Shown here in pieces: positions 38,497 through 45,764 of a stretch of 64,000 nt of DNA (the first letter of the stretch is position 1; each line of letters starts with the position of its first letter). Below the pieces are notes generated by a model. The model did no database searches and had not been told where the DNA came from. It saw nothing but the letters and a program-made list of their open reading frames with translations. Position numbers and translations under genes: made by a program. Source of the DNA: Methanofollis sp. UBA420 (lineage in GTDB: Archaea; Halobacteriota; Methanomicrobia; Methanomicrobiales; Methanofollaceae); contig NZ_DAGX01000002.1 of assembly GCF_002498315.1 (NCBI RefSeq), positions 466,836 through 530,835 on the forward strand, given 5' to 3'.

Positions 38497-38545
38497 GCGT
38501 GTGTACTATAATCGTGCACACCTCTCACACCGTGCACAGGGGTGG
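38497..38545 (-). repeat. Element-internal hairpin repeat, copy A
   Basis: Directly after the integrase stop lies a ~45-nt sequence that is the reverse complement of repeats at 43442 and 43852. It includes a stem-loop with arms GTGTGCAC/GTACACAC around GATTATA. It is followed by an imperfect inverted repeat (arms about 38542-38558 and 38624-38638) and could end integrase transcription or act in replication. Confidence 0.65.
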
Positions 38546-38661
38546 GTGGCCCCCTCCCGGGCAGAAATAGCAGAAAGGGAAGAAAATGAGAGTATAAGGC
38601 GGATGCCTTAGAATATAGGCACAGGGGAGGGCCACCCCAAGATGCATCCGAAGGGAGAAAT

Positions 38662-38677
38662 TTAGTAAATTTACTAA
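38662..38677. promoter_or_regulatory. Perfect 16-bp palindrome, candidate operator
   Basis: TTAGTAAATTTACTAA is a perfect dyad about 85 nt before the start of a small ribbon-helix-helix-like gene. RHH proteins bind such symmetric sites, so autoregulation is a reasonable inference. AT-rich promoter sequence (TTAATATT, about 38691) follows. Confidence 0.5.
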
Positions 38678-38761
38678 AAGAGGTACAAATTAATATTTCA
38701 CTCTCATAGAGAATTTGGGCGGAGTGCCTGAAACAAAAGAACGGAAAATGGAGTACTGAAG

Positions 38762-39040
38762 ATGAGATCGATGATAATCCACAAGGGAGAAGCGATTCGG
38801 GAGCCAACCGTTCACAATTCGGTGAGGATCCCCGCGAGCCTCCATGCCTATGCGAGGACGCATAAGATCAGTCTCAGCAAAACGCTGACGGTGGTTCTCG
38901 CTGCGGCGAAGGCTGAAGACGAAGTAGGGGTCGGGTGCCCGGCAACCAACCAAGACTCGACCCCAATTGGCCTGCAAGAACCCTGTAATCCTTCCGGATC
39001 ACAGGAGAACACCCCAAACTCCGGGGGCGCAGGTGATTGA
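38762..39040 (+). CDS. Small ribbon-helix-helix-like protein of the integrated element
   Basis: A 92-residue protein. Residues about 17-50 read as strand-helix-helix (VHNSVRIPASLHAYARTHK, then SLSKTLTVVLAAA), the pattern of RHH DNA-binding proteins and antitoxins. The C-terminal 40 residues are Gly/Ser/Pro-rich and look disordered. A palindrome lies upstream. The family is not identified beyond the fold. A second Met at residue 4 is an alternative start. No toxin gene is adjacent. Confidence 0.55.
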   Translation: MRSMIIHKGEAIREPTVHNSVRIPASLHAYARTHKISLSKTLTVVLAAAKAEDEVGVGCPATNQDSTPIGLQEPCNPSGSQENTPNSGGAGD

Positions 39041-39182
39041 TAGTTGACTTTTCTGATACTTATACCTCACCCGATCACCAAGTGCCCACCCGGTGCAGGA
39101 GCGACGGGACGGTATGCGGCGACGCCGGCCGATATTCCTGGTGTCCGGTCCGACTCGAAGACCCCCCCGTGGAGGCGAGTGT

Positions 39183-39374
39183 ATGAGCGACATCCCCGCC
39201 GCAACCCCTCGCCCGATCCCCGGTTTCACTATCACCCCTGACACCCTCGCAGCCATGGACACTCTTCACCGACTCGTCGCAAAAGAGTTGATCAGAAGGG
39301 GGAGGTGGCACCTCGTGGAGGGCCGGACCTCCCCGGCGACAACTGACCACACCCCACGGCCGGTGAGGACATGA
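39183..39374 (+). CDS. Small hypothetical protein upstream of the PrimPol gene
   Basis: A 63-residue protein with one probable amphipathic helix (ITPDTLAAMDTLHRLVAKEL), followed by a basic, Pro/Thr-rich tail. GGAGGCGA sits just upstream of the ATG, and the stop codon overlaps the next gene as ATGA. These features support real translation. I do not recognise a family. Confidence 0.55.
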   Translation: MSDIPAATPRPIPGFTITPDTLAAMDTLHRLVAKELIRRGRWHLVEGRTSPATTDHTPRPVRT

Positions 39375-41941
39375 CAGGGATCGCCGACGCCGACGACCCG
39401 ATCACCGCAGCACAGGCGACCGGGAGGAAGATCACTTCCTCGAAGAACGCCGTATCATCGAGCACCAACGCACGAGCACCAACGCACCCGGTAGAGTGTG
39501 GAGAAACATCCCCGGGCACCCTGGACACCCGCCACCGTGACGGGATCGACGCCACATTCCCTCCCTCCATGCGAGCGGTCCCCCGGTGGGTCACCTGGGG
39601 ATACGAGTATAGGGACGGCAAGAGGACCAAGGTTCTACACAACCCCAAGACCGGAGCGAGGGCAAGCAGCACCGACCCTTCCACGTGGACACCCTATGAG
39701 GAGGCCGCCAAGGTCCGGGAGCACTATGCCGGGATCGGTTTCGTCTTAGGTGACGGTTGGACCGGCATAGACTGGGATGCCGTCAGAGACCCGACGACAG
39801 GCGAGTGGAAGTCCGGTGTCCTCGAAGAGATCATGAGCATCGGCAGTTACGCCGAACTCTCCCCCTCAGGAACCGGTGCCCACGTCATCACCCACGGCGA
39901 GAAGCCCGGCGAGCGGTGCAGGCGTGGAGACCTGGAGATGTACGTGACAGGCCGGTTCTTCACCGTCACCGGGAACCATATCGAGGGGACGCCCGCGGAT
40001 GTGATGAATGCCCGGCCCGGCAGCATCGAGGCCCTGTATGTGAGGGTTGCGGGGCCGGAGGAGGAGCAGGCACCCGCACCGAAGGAGAAGGCCCCGGCCC
40101 CCTCGCCCACAGTGACGGCGGAGGGCCGCACCGACGAGGAGGTGATCGCCCTCTGCACCGCAGGCAAGAACGGCGACAAGTTCACCCGTCTGTGGGAGGG
40201 TGACACCTCAGAGCACGGAGGCGACGAGAGCGCCGCAGATCAGGCCCTCTGCAACTACCTCGCGTACTACACCGACCGAAACCCCACACAGATGGACCGA
40301 CTCTTCAGGCGGTCCGGCCTGATGCGGTCGAAATGGGACGAGCACCGGGGAGCGGAGACGTACGGACAGATCACCATCTCCACAGCGACGCGTGGGACCA
40401 CCCGCACCTACTCCGAGGACAGCGCAAAGGCGAAGAAGAAGGCCGGGAAAAAGGCGAAGGAAGAGGAGGAGCCGCCGAAGAAGTTGAAGTCGCACGTGAT
40501 CACCGACAGCGGGATCTATCTGGACGTGGTCACCGCCGATCAGCGTTTCCTCTTCGCAGGTGTGGACGAGGACGGCACCCTCTCTTTCCACGAGACGGTG
40601 ACGGACAAGAACGGCGAGACGGTCCACCCCCGGCCCCTCGACCGACACCCCGACACCGGCGACCTGGTAGAGATCGTGGGACTCCCCCGGAAGGAGGAGA
40701 TGGAGGCCGCCGCCCTCCTCGCCCCGGGTGACCTCTACGATATGATCACCCGCCATCTCTACAAGTACACCGACGTGAAAGACGATGAATATCAACTGTT
40801 TGTCTACTATGCCATGATGTCTTGGGTATACCAGAAGTGCAGCACCTCCCCCTACCTGAGGTTGATCAGCGACACCGGCAAGGGGAAGAGCAGGATCGCC
40901 CGCACAGTGTCGGACTTGTGCTTCTATCCGATCACCGCCGGGGGCGCAAGCAGTCAGTCCGGGATCATGCGTACCAACGAGAAGTGGAAAGGCACCCTCA
41001 GGATCGATGAATCGGACCTTTCCGGTGGGTACCAGAATCCCATGATCAAGTTCCTGAATCTGGGGTTCGAGCGTGGGCAATACTACGTAATTAGTGACAA
41101 GAACGACCCGAAGAGACAGGAGTTCTTTGATCCTTTCGGTCCGAAGGTGATCGCCATGCGGCAGCCCTTCGGCGATACAGCCACAGAGGGTAGGTGCCTG
41201 TCGGTCACCCCGCACGAGACGCAGCGCAAAGACATCCCGGTGGATCTGGACCGCACTTATGCAGAGGAGATGCAGAAAATCCGTGCCCACATCGCCGTCT
41301 TTGTTCTCCACCACTGGAACGAGATCGACGGTGAGAGGCTGATGGACTGCACTGACATCGACGTGGAACCCCGGCTCAAGCAGATGTTGCGCCCACTCTC
41401 CATCGTGCTCCAGGTCTTCCCCGATGGCGAAGATCGTTTCCGGGGATACATGAAGACCCGGCAGGCCGAACTGAAGAAGCAGCGTTCCCTTTCGTGGGAA
41501 GGCAGCCTCTTCAACCTCGCCCTCTCCCTCGCCACAGGGGATACCACGATGATGGATGATCCGAAGTATGCACAGTTCTACGATCTCGCCGACCGTCTCC
41601 AGGTGGTCACGCCCCCCATGCTCGCCGACTCTTTCAAGGCGTCTGCAAAGTCGGTGACCTCCGCCCTTACCGGGATCGGGATGGACGTGGAGCGGAGGAG
41701 GATCGAGACCTACCCGGCCGTCCACACAAACGGGATTGATACCCGGGTGAAGGGCGAGAACAAGCAGGTGAGCCTCTACACCGTCCCCGGCCCGCAGGAG
41801 TGGAGGGAGATCACCCGGCGGTACTACTTTGATGCGGAGAACTCGGACGCCGCCGCCCCGCCATGCCCCGAAATTCTCAGAGGGCGGCACTGGGTGGCAA
41901 ACGCGCAGGCGACCCTTGCAGAAGAGAAGGTGAGGGCATGA
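39371..41941 (+). CDS. NrS-1-like primase-polymerase fused to a helicase-type ATPase
   Basis: An 856-residue replication protein. After about 60 low-complexity residues comes an archaeo-eukaryotic-primase-type catalytic module. The metal motif is GIDWD (Asp134, Asp136), then SPSGTGAHV and LEMYVTGRFF. Next is a helix-bundle block (TRLWEGDTSEHGGDESAADQ, then FRRSGLMRSKWDEHRG) matching the NrS-1 polymerase HBD region. An acidic and Lys-rich linker leads to an ATPase with Walker A DTGKGKS (residues 501-507) and Walker B LRIDESD (Asp546). It probably primes and unwinds the element's own DNA. It is coupled by ATGA overlaps to both neighbours. Confidence 0.85.
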   Translation: MTGIADADDPITAAQATGRKITSSKNAVSSSTNARAPTHPVECGETSPGTLDTRHRDGIDATFPPSMRAVPRWVTWGYEYRDGKRTKVLHNPKTGARASSTDPSTWTPYEEAAKVREHYAGIGFVLGDGWTGIDWDAVRDPTTGEWKSGVLEEIMSIGSYAELSPSGTGAHVITHGEKPGERCRRGDLEMYVTGRFFTVTGNHIEGTPADVMNARPGSIEALYVRVAGPEEEQAPAPKEKAPAPSPTVTAEGRTDEEVIALCTAGKNGDKFTRLWEGDTSEHGGDESAADQALCNYLAYYTDRNPTQMDRLFRRSGLMRSKWDEHRGAETYGQITISTATRGTTRTYSEDSAKAKKKAGKKAKEEEEPPKKLKSHVITDSGIYLDVVTADQRFLFAGVDEDGTLSFHETVTDKNGETVHPRPLDRHPDTGDLVEIVGLPRKEEMEAAALLAPGDLYDMITRHLYKYTDVKDDEYQLFVYYAMMSWVYQKCSTSPYLRLISDTGKGKSRIARTVSDLCFYPITAGGASSQSGIMRTNEKWKGTLRIDESDLSGGYQNPMIKFLNLGFERGQYYVISDKNDPKRQEFFDPFGPKVIAMRQPFGDTATEGRCLSVTPHETQRKDIPVDLDRTYAEEMQKIRAHIAVFVLHHWNEIDGERLMDCTDIDVEPRLKQMLRPLSIVLQVFPDGEDRFRGYMKTRQAELKKQRSLSWEGSLFNLALSLATGDTTMMDDPKYAQFYDLADRLQVVTPPMLADSFKASAKSVTSALTGIGMDVERRRIETYPAVHTNGIDTRVKGENKQVSLYTVPGPQEWREITRRYYFDAENSDAAAPPCPEILRGRHWVANAQATLAEEKVRA

Positions 41942-42339
41942 GCGCCGACACCGACGCCCCGCAGAGCGCACCCACGCCGTCACTGTGGTATGAAATGCCG
42001 GTGCGGTTTTTCGCCCGGTGTGGTCCGGGATCGGTCTCGAATAGCACCAGCCCCGACCACCCAGGGATCTATCAGAGTTACCCCCGGCGGCCGGCGGTCC
42101 TCCTCTCGCCCTTCTGCATCGCCCGGGTGCGGCGGTATTCCGGTGAGCCGGTCCCCCTCTACGATGCGGTCTTGATCGACCCCCGAACCAATGAGAGGAT
42201 CGAAGTCACGAGGGCCGACGCAGGCGGGATCGCACAAGTCATCAACGCCCGGTGTGGCTACCCTCGCGCCCCCCTGAAGGCGGCGGTCTATGCCTTGATC
42301 ACGGGGTTCTTCTGGAGATATGTGGACCGGCGGCGATGA
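41938..42339 (+). CDS. Hypothetical protein co-translated with the PrimPol
   Basis: A 133-residue protein starting in an ATGA overlap with the PrimPol stop. It has WYEMPVRFFARCGPG, a beta-rich centre (RPAVLLSPFCIARVRRYSG) and a C-terminal hydrophobic helix (PLKAAVYALITGFFWRYV). No known family is recognised. Tight coupling suggests an accessory replication role, which is inference. Confidence 0.65.
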   Translation: MSADTDAPQSAPTPSLWYEMPVRFFARCGPGSVSNSTSPDHPGIYQSYPRRPAVLLSPFCIARVRRYSGEPVPLYDAVLIDPRTNERIEVTRADAGGIAQVINARCGYPRAPLKAAVYALITGFFWRYVDRRR

Positions 42340-42542
42340 GCCCATCACCTCCACACTGTTTTTTTGAAACGGCCCCATATCGGCCTGAGAGGGACCGCAC
42401 CCCGCCCCATCAGAGGGCATAAGGCCGGTATCCCAAGAAAAAGGGAGATATAAGCGCCCCAGTGGAAAAATATCCTCCCCTCGCCGAACCGACGCACCCA
42501 CACCGACGCACGGCGACGCAGCGACGCACCCCAAGATTGTGG
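42340..42542. other. Convergent gap inside the element
   Basis: The region holds a T-run (TTTTTTT, about 42359) just after the upstream stop that may end transcription. There is also a TATA-like AGATATAAG near 42447 with no obvious downstream gene on the plus strand. A tandem CGACGCA-type short repeat lies around 42490-42525. Confidence 0.4.
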
Positions 42543-42698
42543 TTACTCCTCCTCACCCTCAGGTTCTTCCAGGAGGACGCACTGAACCCGGCGACCCAAC
42601 CACCTTTTAGGAACGAGGACACCGGCCCCGTTGCCCACCTTGATGGCCTTCTTTTCTACCTGTTCAAACCCGCCGATGGTCACAGTAAATTTCTCCAT
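42543..42698 (-). CDS. DUF2080-like small protein (AbrB-like fold, element-associated)
   Basis: A 51-residue protein on the minus strand reading MEKFTVTIGGFEQVEKK, then a GNGAGVLVPKRWLGRRV core and a C-terminal VLLEE-type acidic tail. The pattern resembles DUF2080, a family of tiny transposon- or virus-associated archaeal proteins with a swapped-hairpin DNA-binding look. Its ATG is directly followed upstream by a GTTATAAC operator, and a shared TATA box at 42721-42728 lies about 25 nt away. This implies a leaderless mRNA and control together with the divergent gene. Confidence 0.6.
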   Translation of the reverse strand: MEKFTVTIGGFEQVEKKAIKVGNGAGVLVPKRWLGRRVQCVLLEEPEGEEE

Positions 42699-42755
42699 GT
42701 TATAACATTGTTATAGAAAAGTATATATCTTTCTGAGTTATAACTATGTTATAAC
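42699..42755. promoter_or_regulatory. Divergent promoter with paired GTTATAAC operators around a shared TATA box
   Basis: The 8-mer GTTATAAC occurs at 42699-42706, in partial form (GTTATAGA) at 42710-42717, and perfectly at 42737-42744 and 42748-42755. Each pair has a 3-nt spacer, and each unit is itself palindromic. The TATA-like GTATATAT (42721-42728) lies between the two pairs, so each pair covers one transcription start. This is a symmetric two-way switch for the 51-aa and 153-aa genes. Confidence 0.65.
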
Positions 42756-42760
42756 GAGAG

Positions 42761-43222
42761 ATGAGACAGATGATGGCAAAGGCAGGAAAGATAACCCGAC
42801 TCCACAAGGCCCTGAGGATCGAACTTGAAGCCCGCGAGGGTGGCAACCTCGTGATCGGTGCGGCGGATGCCCGGAACCTGATCGACCACGGCGAAGGGGT
42901 CTCCCTCTACCAGGTCACCCGCACCACCGACGTGGACACCATCGAGCGGGTGGGGAGTGCGTACATGAGCCGCAGCGGGAAGGGGATCGCCCTCAGGATC
43001 GACGTGGGTATGCCGGTCCTCCCGACCCTCTACGCGAGCAAGGCGCAGGTGGAAGACGTGTATCGAGGCTTCAGGACGGCGGCGATGGTCAGCGCCCCCG
43101 CCGACATCTCCCCACACCCTGAGGCGAGGAAGGCCACCGACCGACCCGCCCTGAAGCGTGGCTTCGGTGATGCAGGCAACCCCCCAAGGAGGCCCGCACC
43201 CTCACCCGTGATAGTGGCGTGA
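42761..43222 (+). CDS. Hypothetical element protein, 153 aa
   Basis: The N-terminal 110 residues look globular: KITRLHKALRIELEA, then GNLVIGAADARNLIDHGEGVSLYQV and GIALRIDVGMPVLPTLYAS. The last 45 are Pro/Arg-rich and probably disordered. No family is recognised. The divergent DUF2080-like gene and the shared operators suggest one of the two proteins is the regulator of this promoter. Confidence 0.55.
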   Translation: MRQMMAKAGKITRLHKALRIELEAREGGNLVIGAADARNLIDHGEGVSLYQVTRTTDVDTIERVGSAYMSRSGKGIALRIDVGMPVLPTLYASKAQVEDVYRGFRTAAMVSAPADISPHPEARKATDRPALKRGFGDAGNPPRRPAPSPVIVA

Positions 43223-43441
43223 CCCCCCGCCCCGATGACGGCCCATGCCCAGGGCCCGAGGGGAACCGGCGAGGAGGGCGCAAAACCCGGAGTGTGAGAA
43301 ATGTCTATGCCCGACTGCACCGCCCAAGCCTGAAGAACCGCCCCGGAAGGGGACCAATAGAAGGGAACGCCCTCCCCGACGATCATCATCTCTCTTTTTC
43401 GGCGACAGGACACCCGATGCCCACGGGTGATCCCTCGCCAA
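43223..43441. other. Noncoding stretch left of the candidate origin
   Basis: GC-rich sequence without a convincing start, ribosome site or family match. Short frames exist on both strands, but none is supported. Confidence 0.35.
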
Positions 43442-43947
43442 CCCTGTGCACGGTGTGAGAGGTGTGCACGATTATAGTACACACACCCTCTTTCTAACAG
43501 TGTGGAGTAGAATAGATAGTATTTCCTGTGGAACTCCCCCTCCGGTATGGCGCGCATCGTATCGCAATTTATCGCAAACATTTTGCGTATCGCAATTTAT
43601 CGCAACCCCCCACACGCAGGAGGGATTGCAAAAACACGTCGAACCCGTGGACATCAGACACCGCCGTATCGAACCGGTGCGGATCGATTCATGCGATACG
43701 ATGCGCGCCACACCGCGCAATTTGGGAGATGCTGCGCGCCATGCGCGGACCATGGGGACGCCCCACATCAACGGTGTCGATCATTTTGTGATTGGGTCGG
43801 CACCAGGGACCGACCACCCACACCGTGCACGGGGTGATCCCACCCAACCCCCCCTGTGCACGGTGTGAAAGGTGTGCACGATTATAGTACACACACCCTC
43901 TTTCTAACAGTGTTGAGTAGAAATGATATCATTTCCTGTGTAAATCC
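43442..43947. other. Candidate replication origin of the integrated element
   Basis: This ~500-nt noncoding block contains a ~95-nt direct repeat at 43442-43536 and 43852-43947. The first 63 nt are nearly identical, including the GTGTGCAC-GATTATA-GTACACAC stem-loop also found inverted at 38497. It also contains a perfect 20-nt direct repeat (CGTATCGCAATTTATCGCAA) at 43558-43577 and 43586-43605. Perfect 19-nt inverted-repeat arms lie at 43548-43566 and 43692-43710. Iteron-like repeats plus hairpins beside a PrimPol replicon point to an origin; direct evidence is lacking. Confidence 0.55.
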
Positions 43948-44121
43948 TCAGGGAAGACAGGAGCGGGGAGAGGTGCGCCGACGAAGACAAAGGCCGTGGA
44001 AGCCCTCGCCCGCGCGGGAGAGGGGATCACCTGCGGTATGATGTTGTTGGACATCAGAAAAAGGGGAAACTGCACGGAGACACCCCCTTTCAGAAAAAGG
44101 GCTTTTTACCGTGCGTCTCCA
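43948..44121. other. Right end of the element before tRNA-Thr
   Basis: A short direct repeat, CAGAAAAAGGG, occurs at about 44054 and 44092, next to GCACGGAGAC and GTGCGTCTCC. No gene is supported. Confidence 0.3.
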
Positions 44122-44132
44122 AGCCCCAGGCG
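44122..44132. other. Putative attR at the tRNA-Thr 3' end
   Basis: AGCCCCAGGCG matches attL at 37175-37185 and begins exactly at the discriminator base of tRNA-Thr, covering the 3' acceptor strand. This is the usual target of tyrosine integrases. Confidence 0.6.
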
Positions 44133-44193
44133 AGAGTTGAACTCGCGACCTGCTGATTACAAGTCAGCCGCTATGCCACTAAGCCACTGGGGC
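44122..44193 (-). tRNA. tRNA-Thr (anticodon TGT)
   Basis: A 72-nt cloverleaf on the minus strand. The acceptor stem GCCCCAG pairs with CTGGGGC. The D arm is GCTTAGTGGCATAGC. The anticodon arm is GCTGA-CTTGTAA-TCAGC with anticodon TGT, and the T arm is GCGAG-TTCAACT-CTCGC. The discriminator is T, and CCA is not encoded. No intron. It reads ACA codons. Its 3' end is the apparent integration site of the 7-kb element to the left. Confidence 0.95.
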
Positions 44194-44265
44194 GCGGATG
44201 CACTATACGTTGATCATGCCTGATAAAAAAGATGGCGATGCCCCGACCCTCCCCTGCCCCCCTGA

Positions 44266-45057
44266 TCAGGCACGCCTGACCTTCCCGACCCTGCGAGATG
44301 TCACGCCATAATCCCCGCAGACGGCCGTCATCTCCTCGAATGTCCCCCGGCAGTAGACACGCACCGGCACCGGCACCCCTTTTCGGAATGAGGCCATCTG
44401 CCGGTCATAGACCTTCTGGATATGCCGCAGATCGTTAGCGGCGAAGTAGTCCCGAAGGCACCTGAGAAACGCCACTTCCTGCTCGAGGTACGCCTCTTCA
44501 TAGGCCCTCACCTCGCGGGCGATCTCGCGCGCCTCATCCTCCCCGATCGAGGCATAGTACTCACCGTGCTGGTTGAGTCCGCTGATCTGCCGCCAGTCCA
44601 CGGTGCCGTCCTCCCCCTCCTCGCGGTGGAGCATGTAGGGGTATACCCTGCAGATGGCCATCCGGCGGTCATAGATGGTACACCGTCTCTCCTCTGAGAG
44701 AAAGACACATGTCCCGTCTTCCCGTGTCCGCAGCGCATAGCCGGAGACATAAAAAATCCCGCTCTGATCACAGAACTCGAAGTACGGCGCGGGCATCAGG
44801 ACAGAAGGATCGATCGTCCTCACCTGCTCGGTGTCGCCATCGAGGAGAAACACATGGTCGTTAAGCTCCCGCGTGCAGCACCTGCCACAGCAGGTGCAGG
44901 AGAACCCAACCTCCCTGATGATGCGGACGAGGTCTGCATCAGGGTAGCCGAGGAGCGCATCGGTCTCAGCCTCGATGTCGGCGATCATCTGGCCAAATCG
45001 GTCTATCGGGGCGAGAGTTTTCTGGTGAAGGTCCATCCCTATGAGATTGCAGGCCAT
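44266..45057 (-). CDS. YkgJ-family cysteine-cluster (zinc/iron chelatase-like) protein
   Basis: A 263-residue protein with the YkgJ pattern. FSCTCCGRCCTREL (CxCCGxCC) near residue 55 is followed by DGTCVFLSEERRCTIYDRRMAICRVYPY (C-x-F-x-x-x-x-x-C-x-I-Y-x-R-x-x-x-C-R-x-Y-P). The cysteines should bind an Fe-S cluster or zinc, and the cellular role is unknown. The C-terminal 100 residues are helical. The start at 45057 is given, but 45036 (MDLHQKT) is an alternative, because neither has a strong ribosome site. Confidence 0.82.
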   Translation of the reverse strand: MACNLIGMDLHQKTLAPIDRFGQMIADIEAETDALLGYPDADLVRIIREVGFSCTCCGRCCTRELNDHVFLLDGDTEQVRTIDPSVLMPAPYFEFCDQSGIFYVSGYALRTREDGTCVFLSEERRCTIYDRRMAICRVYPYMLHREEGEDGTVDWRQISGLNQHGEYYASIGEDEAREIAREVRAYEEAYLEQEVAFLRCLRDYFAANDLRHIQKVYDRQMASFRKGVPVPVRVYCRGTFEEMTAVCGDYGVTSRRVGKVRRA

Positions 45058-45139
45058 GGGAGATGCTCTTTACGGCCGGGGATCACGTCGGCAGAGGTGA
45101 GCCGCACGTACCTGGGCTCAGGTACATATCCCGATATGC

Positions 45140-45390
45140 TTGCCGGGAGACCTCGGCGCAGCCAGCGCCGCGATCTTCGGGACGCCCACGCGTGTTGGGA
45201 ATATGTGGGTGCAGATGAGGCGGTTTCTCGATGCGAGCCACGGGATCGGGAAAAGAGACTCCCTCGTCGGCAAGGTAGGGCTCCCCTCCCTTTGCCGATC
45301 AGAGATCTCTCGAAGAGGTCACCGACTGCTCGCAGTACGGGAGTATCCTCGCCGGCGATACCGTCACATAGCCGGGCAAGAAAGAAAGGG
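45140..45390 (+). pseudogene. Remnant of a WrbA-type NAD(P)H:quinone oxidoreductase gene
   Basis: One plus-strand frame reads DLGAASAAIFGTPTRVGNM, then WVQMRRFLDASHGIGKRDSLVGKVG. This matches the central flavodoxin-fold block of WrbA (DxxxYDAIIFGTPTRFGNM...MRxFLDxTGGLWxxGxLVGKVG). Further on, EYPRRRYRHIAGQE resembles the WrbA C terminus (ARYQGRHVAEIA). The N-terminal flavodoxin half and the Gly/His-rich HGGQE region are absent, so the gene is truncated and internally deleted. The rest of 45058-45620 shows no other gene. Confidence 0.55.
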
Positions 45391-45620
45391 CGGGCAGATG
45401 TTTTCAGAGCAGCCTAGATCGGCATGTTGCCGCGGTCGCCCTCCGACCCGCCCCCTCTCCCGAGAGAGCACTCTTGCCGCCACGAGTGGTCCGGACAGGA
45501 AATGAGACCAATTTCATCCCTGAACTCACTTTTCATGACAGGACTCCGGAAATATCCCCGTTTTTCCGGATGATTCCAGAAATAGGAGAACACCGGGACG
45601 AGAAGCCCCCAAGTCGGAGG

Positions 45621-45764
45621 AGGAAAGATATAAATATCGAATCTCCTATTAGAGTCCTTCACGAGAGAGCACATCGGTGCGATCCCGGGGGGGACCGAGG
45701 GACATTGACAATTTTACCAAATGACGCGTACGTACGCCCGGAATACGATCCAATAACAGCTCAT
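45621..45764 (+). promoter_or_regulatory. Promoter of the glycosyltransferase gene
   Basis: GATATAAATAT at about 45628-45638 is a strong TATA box. It lies downstream of the earliest ATG of the open frame (45474), so that Met cannot be the start. A leader of about 100 nt would then precede the ATG at 45765. Confidence 0.5.

Noticed and set aside
38762..39374. RHH protein plus the following small gene as a toxin-antitoxin pair
   Set aside because: The second gene (63 aa) has no toxin motif and is translationally coupled to the PrimPol instead. The two are also separated by 142 nt.
42699..42755. GTTATAAC repeats as a transposon end
   Set aside because: No transposase lies nearby and no target duplication is visible. 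The spacing relative to the TATA box fits operators better.
43558..43605. Possible CRISPR array (20-nt repeat with short spacer)
   Set aside because: Only two copies with an 8-nt spacer. CRISPR repeats are longer, with spacers of about 30 nt and several units. Iteron-type repeats fit better.
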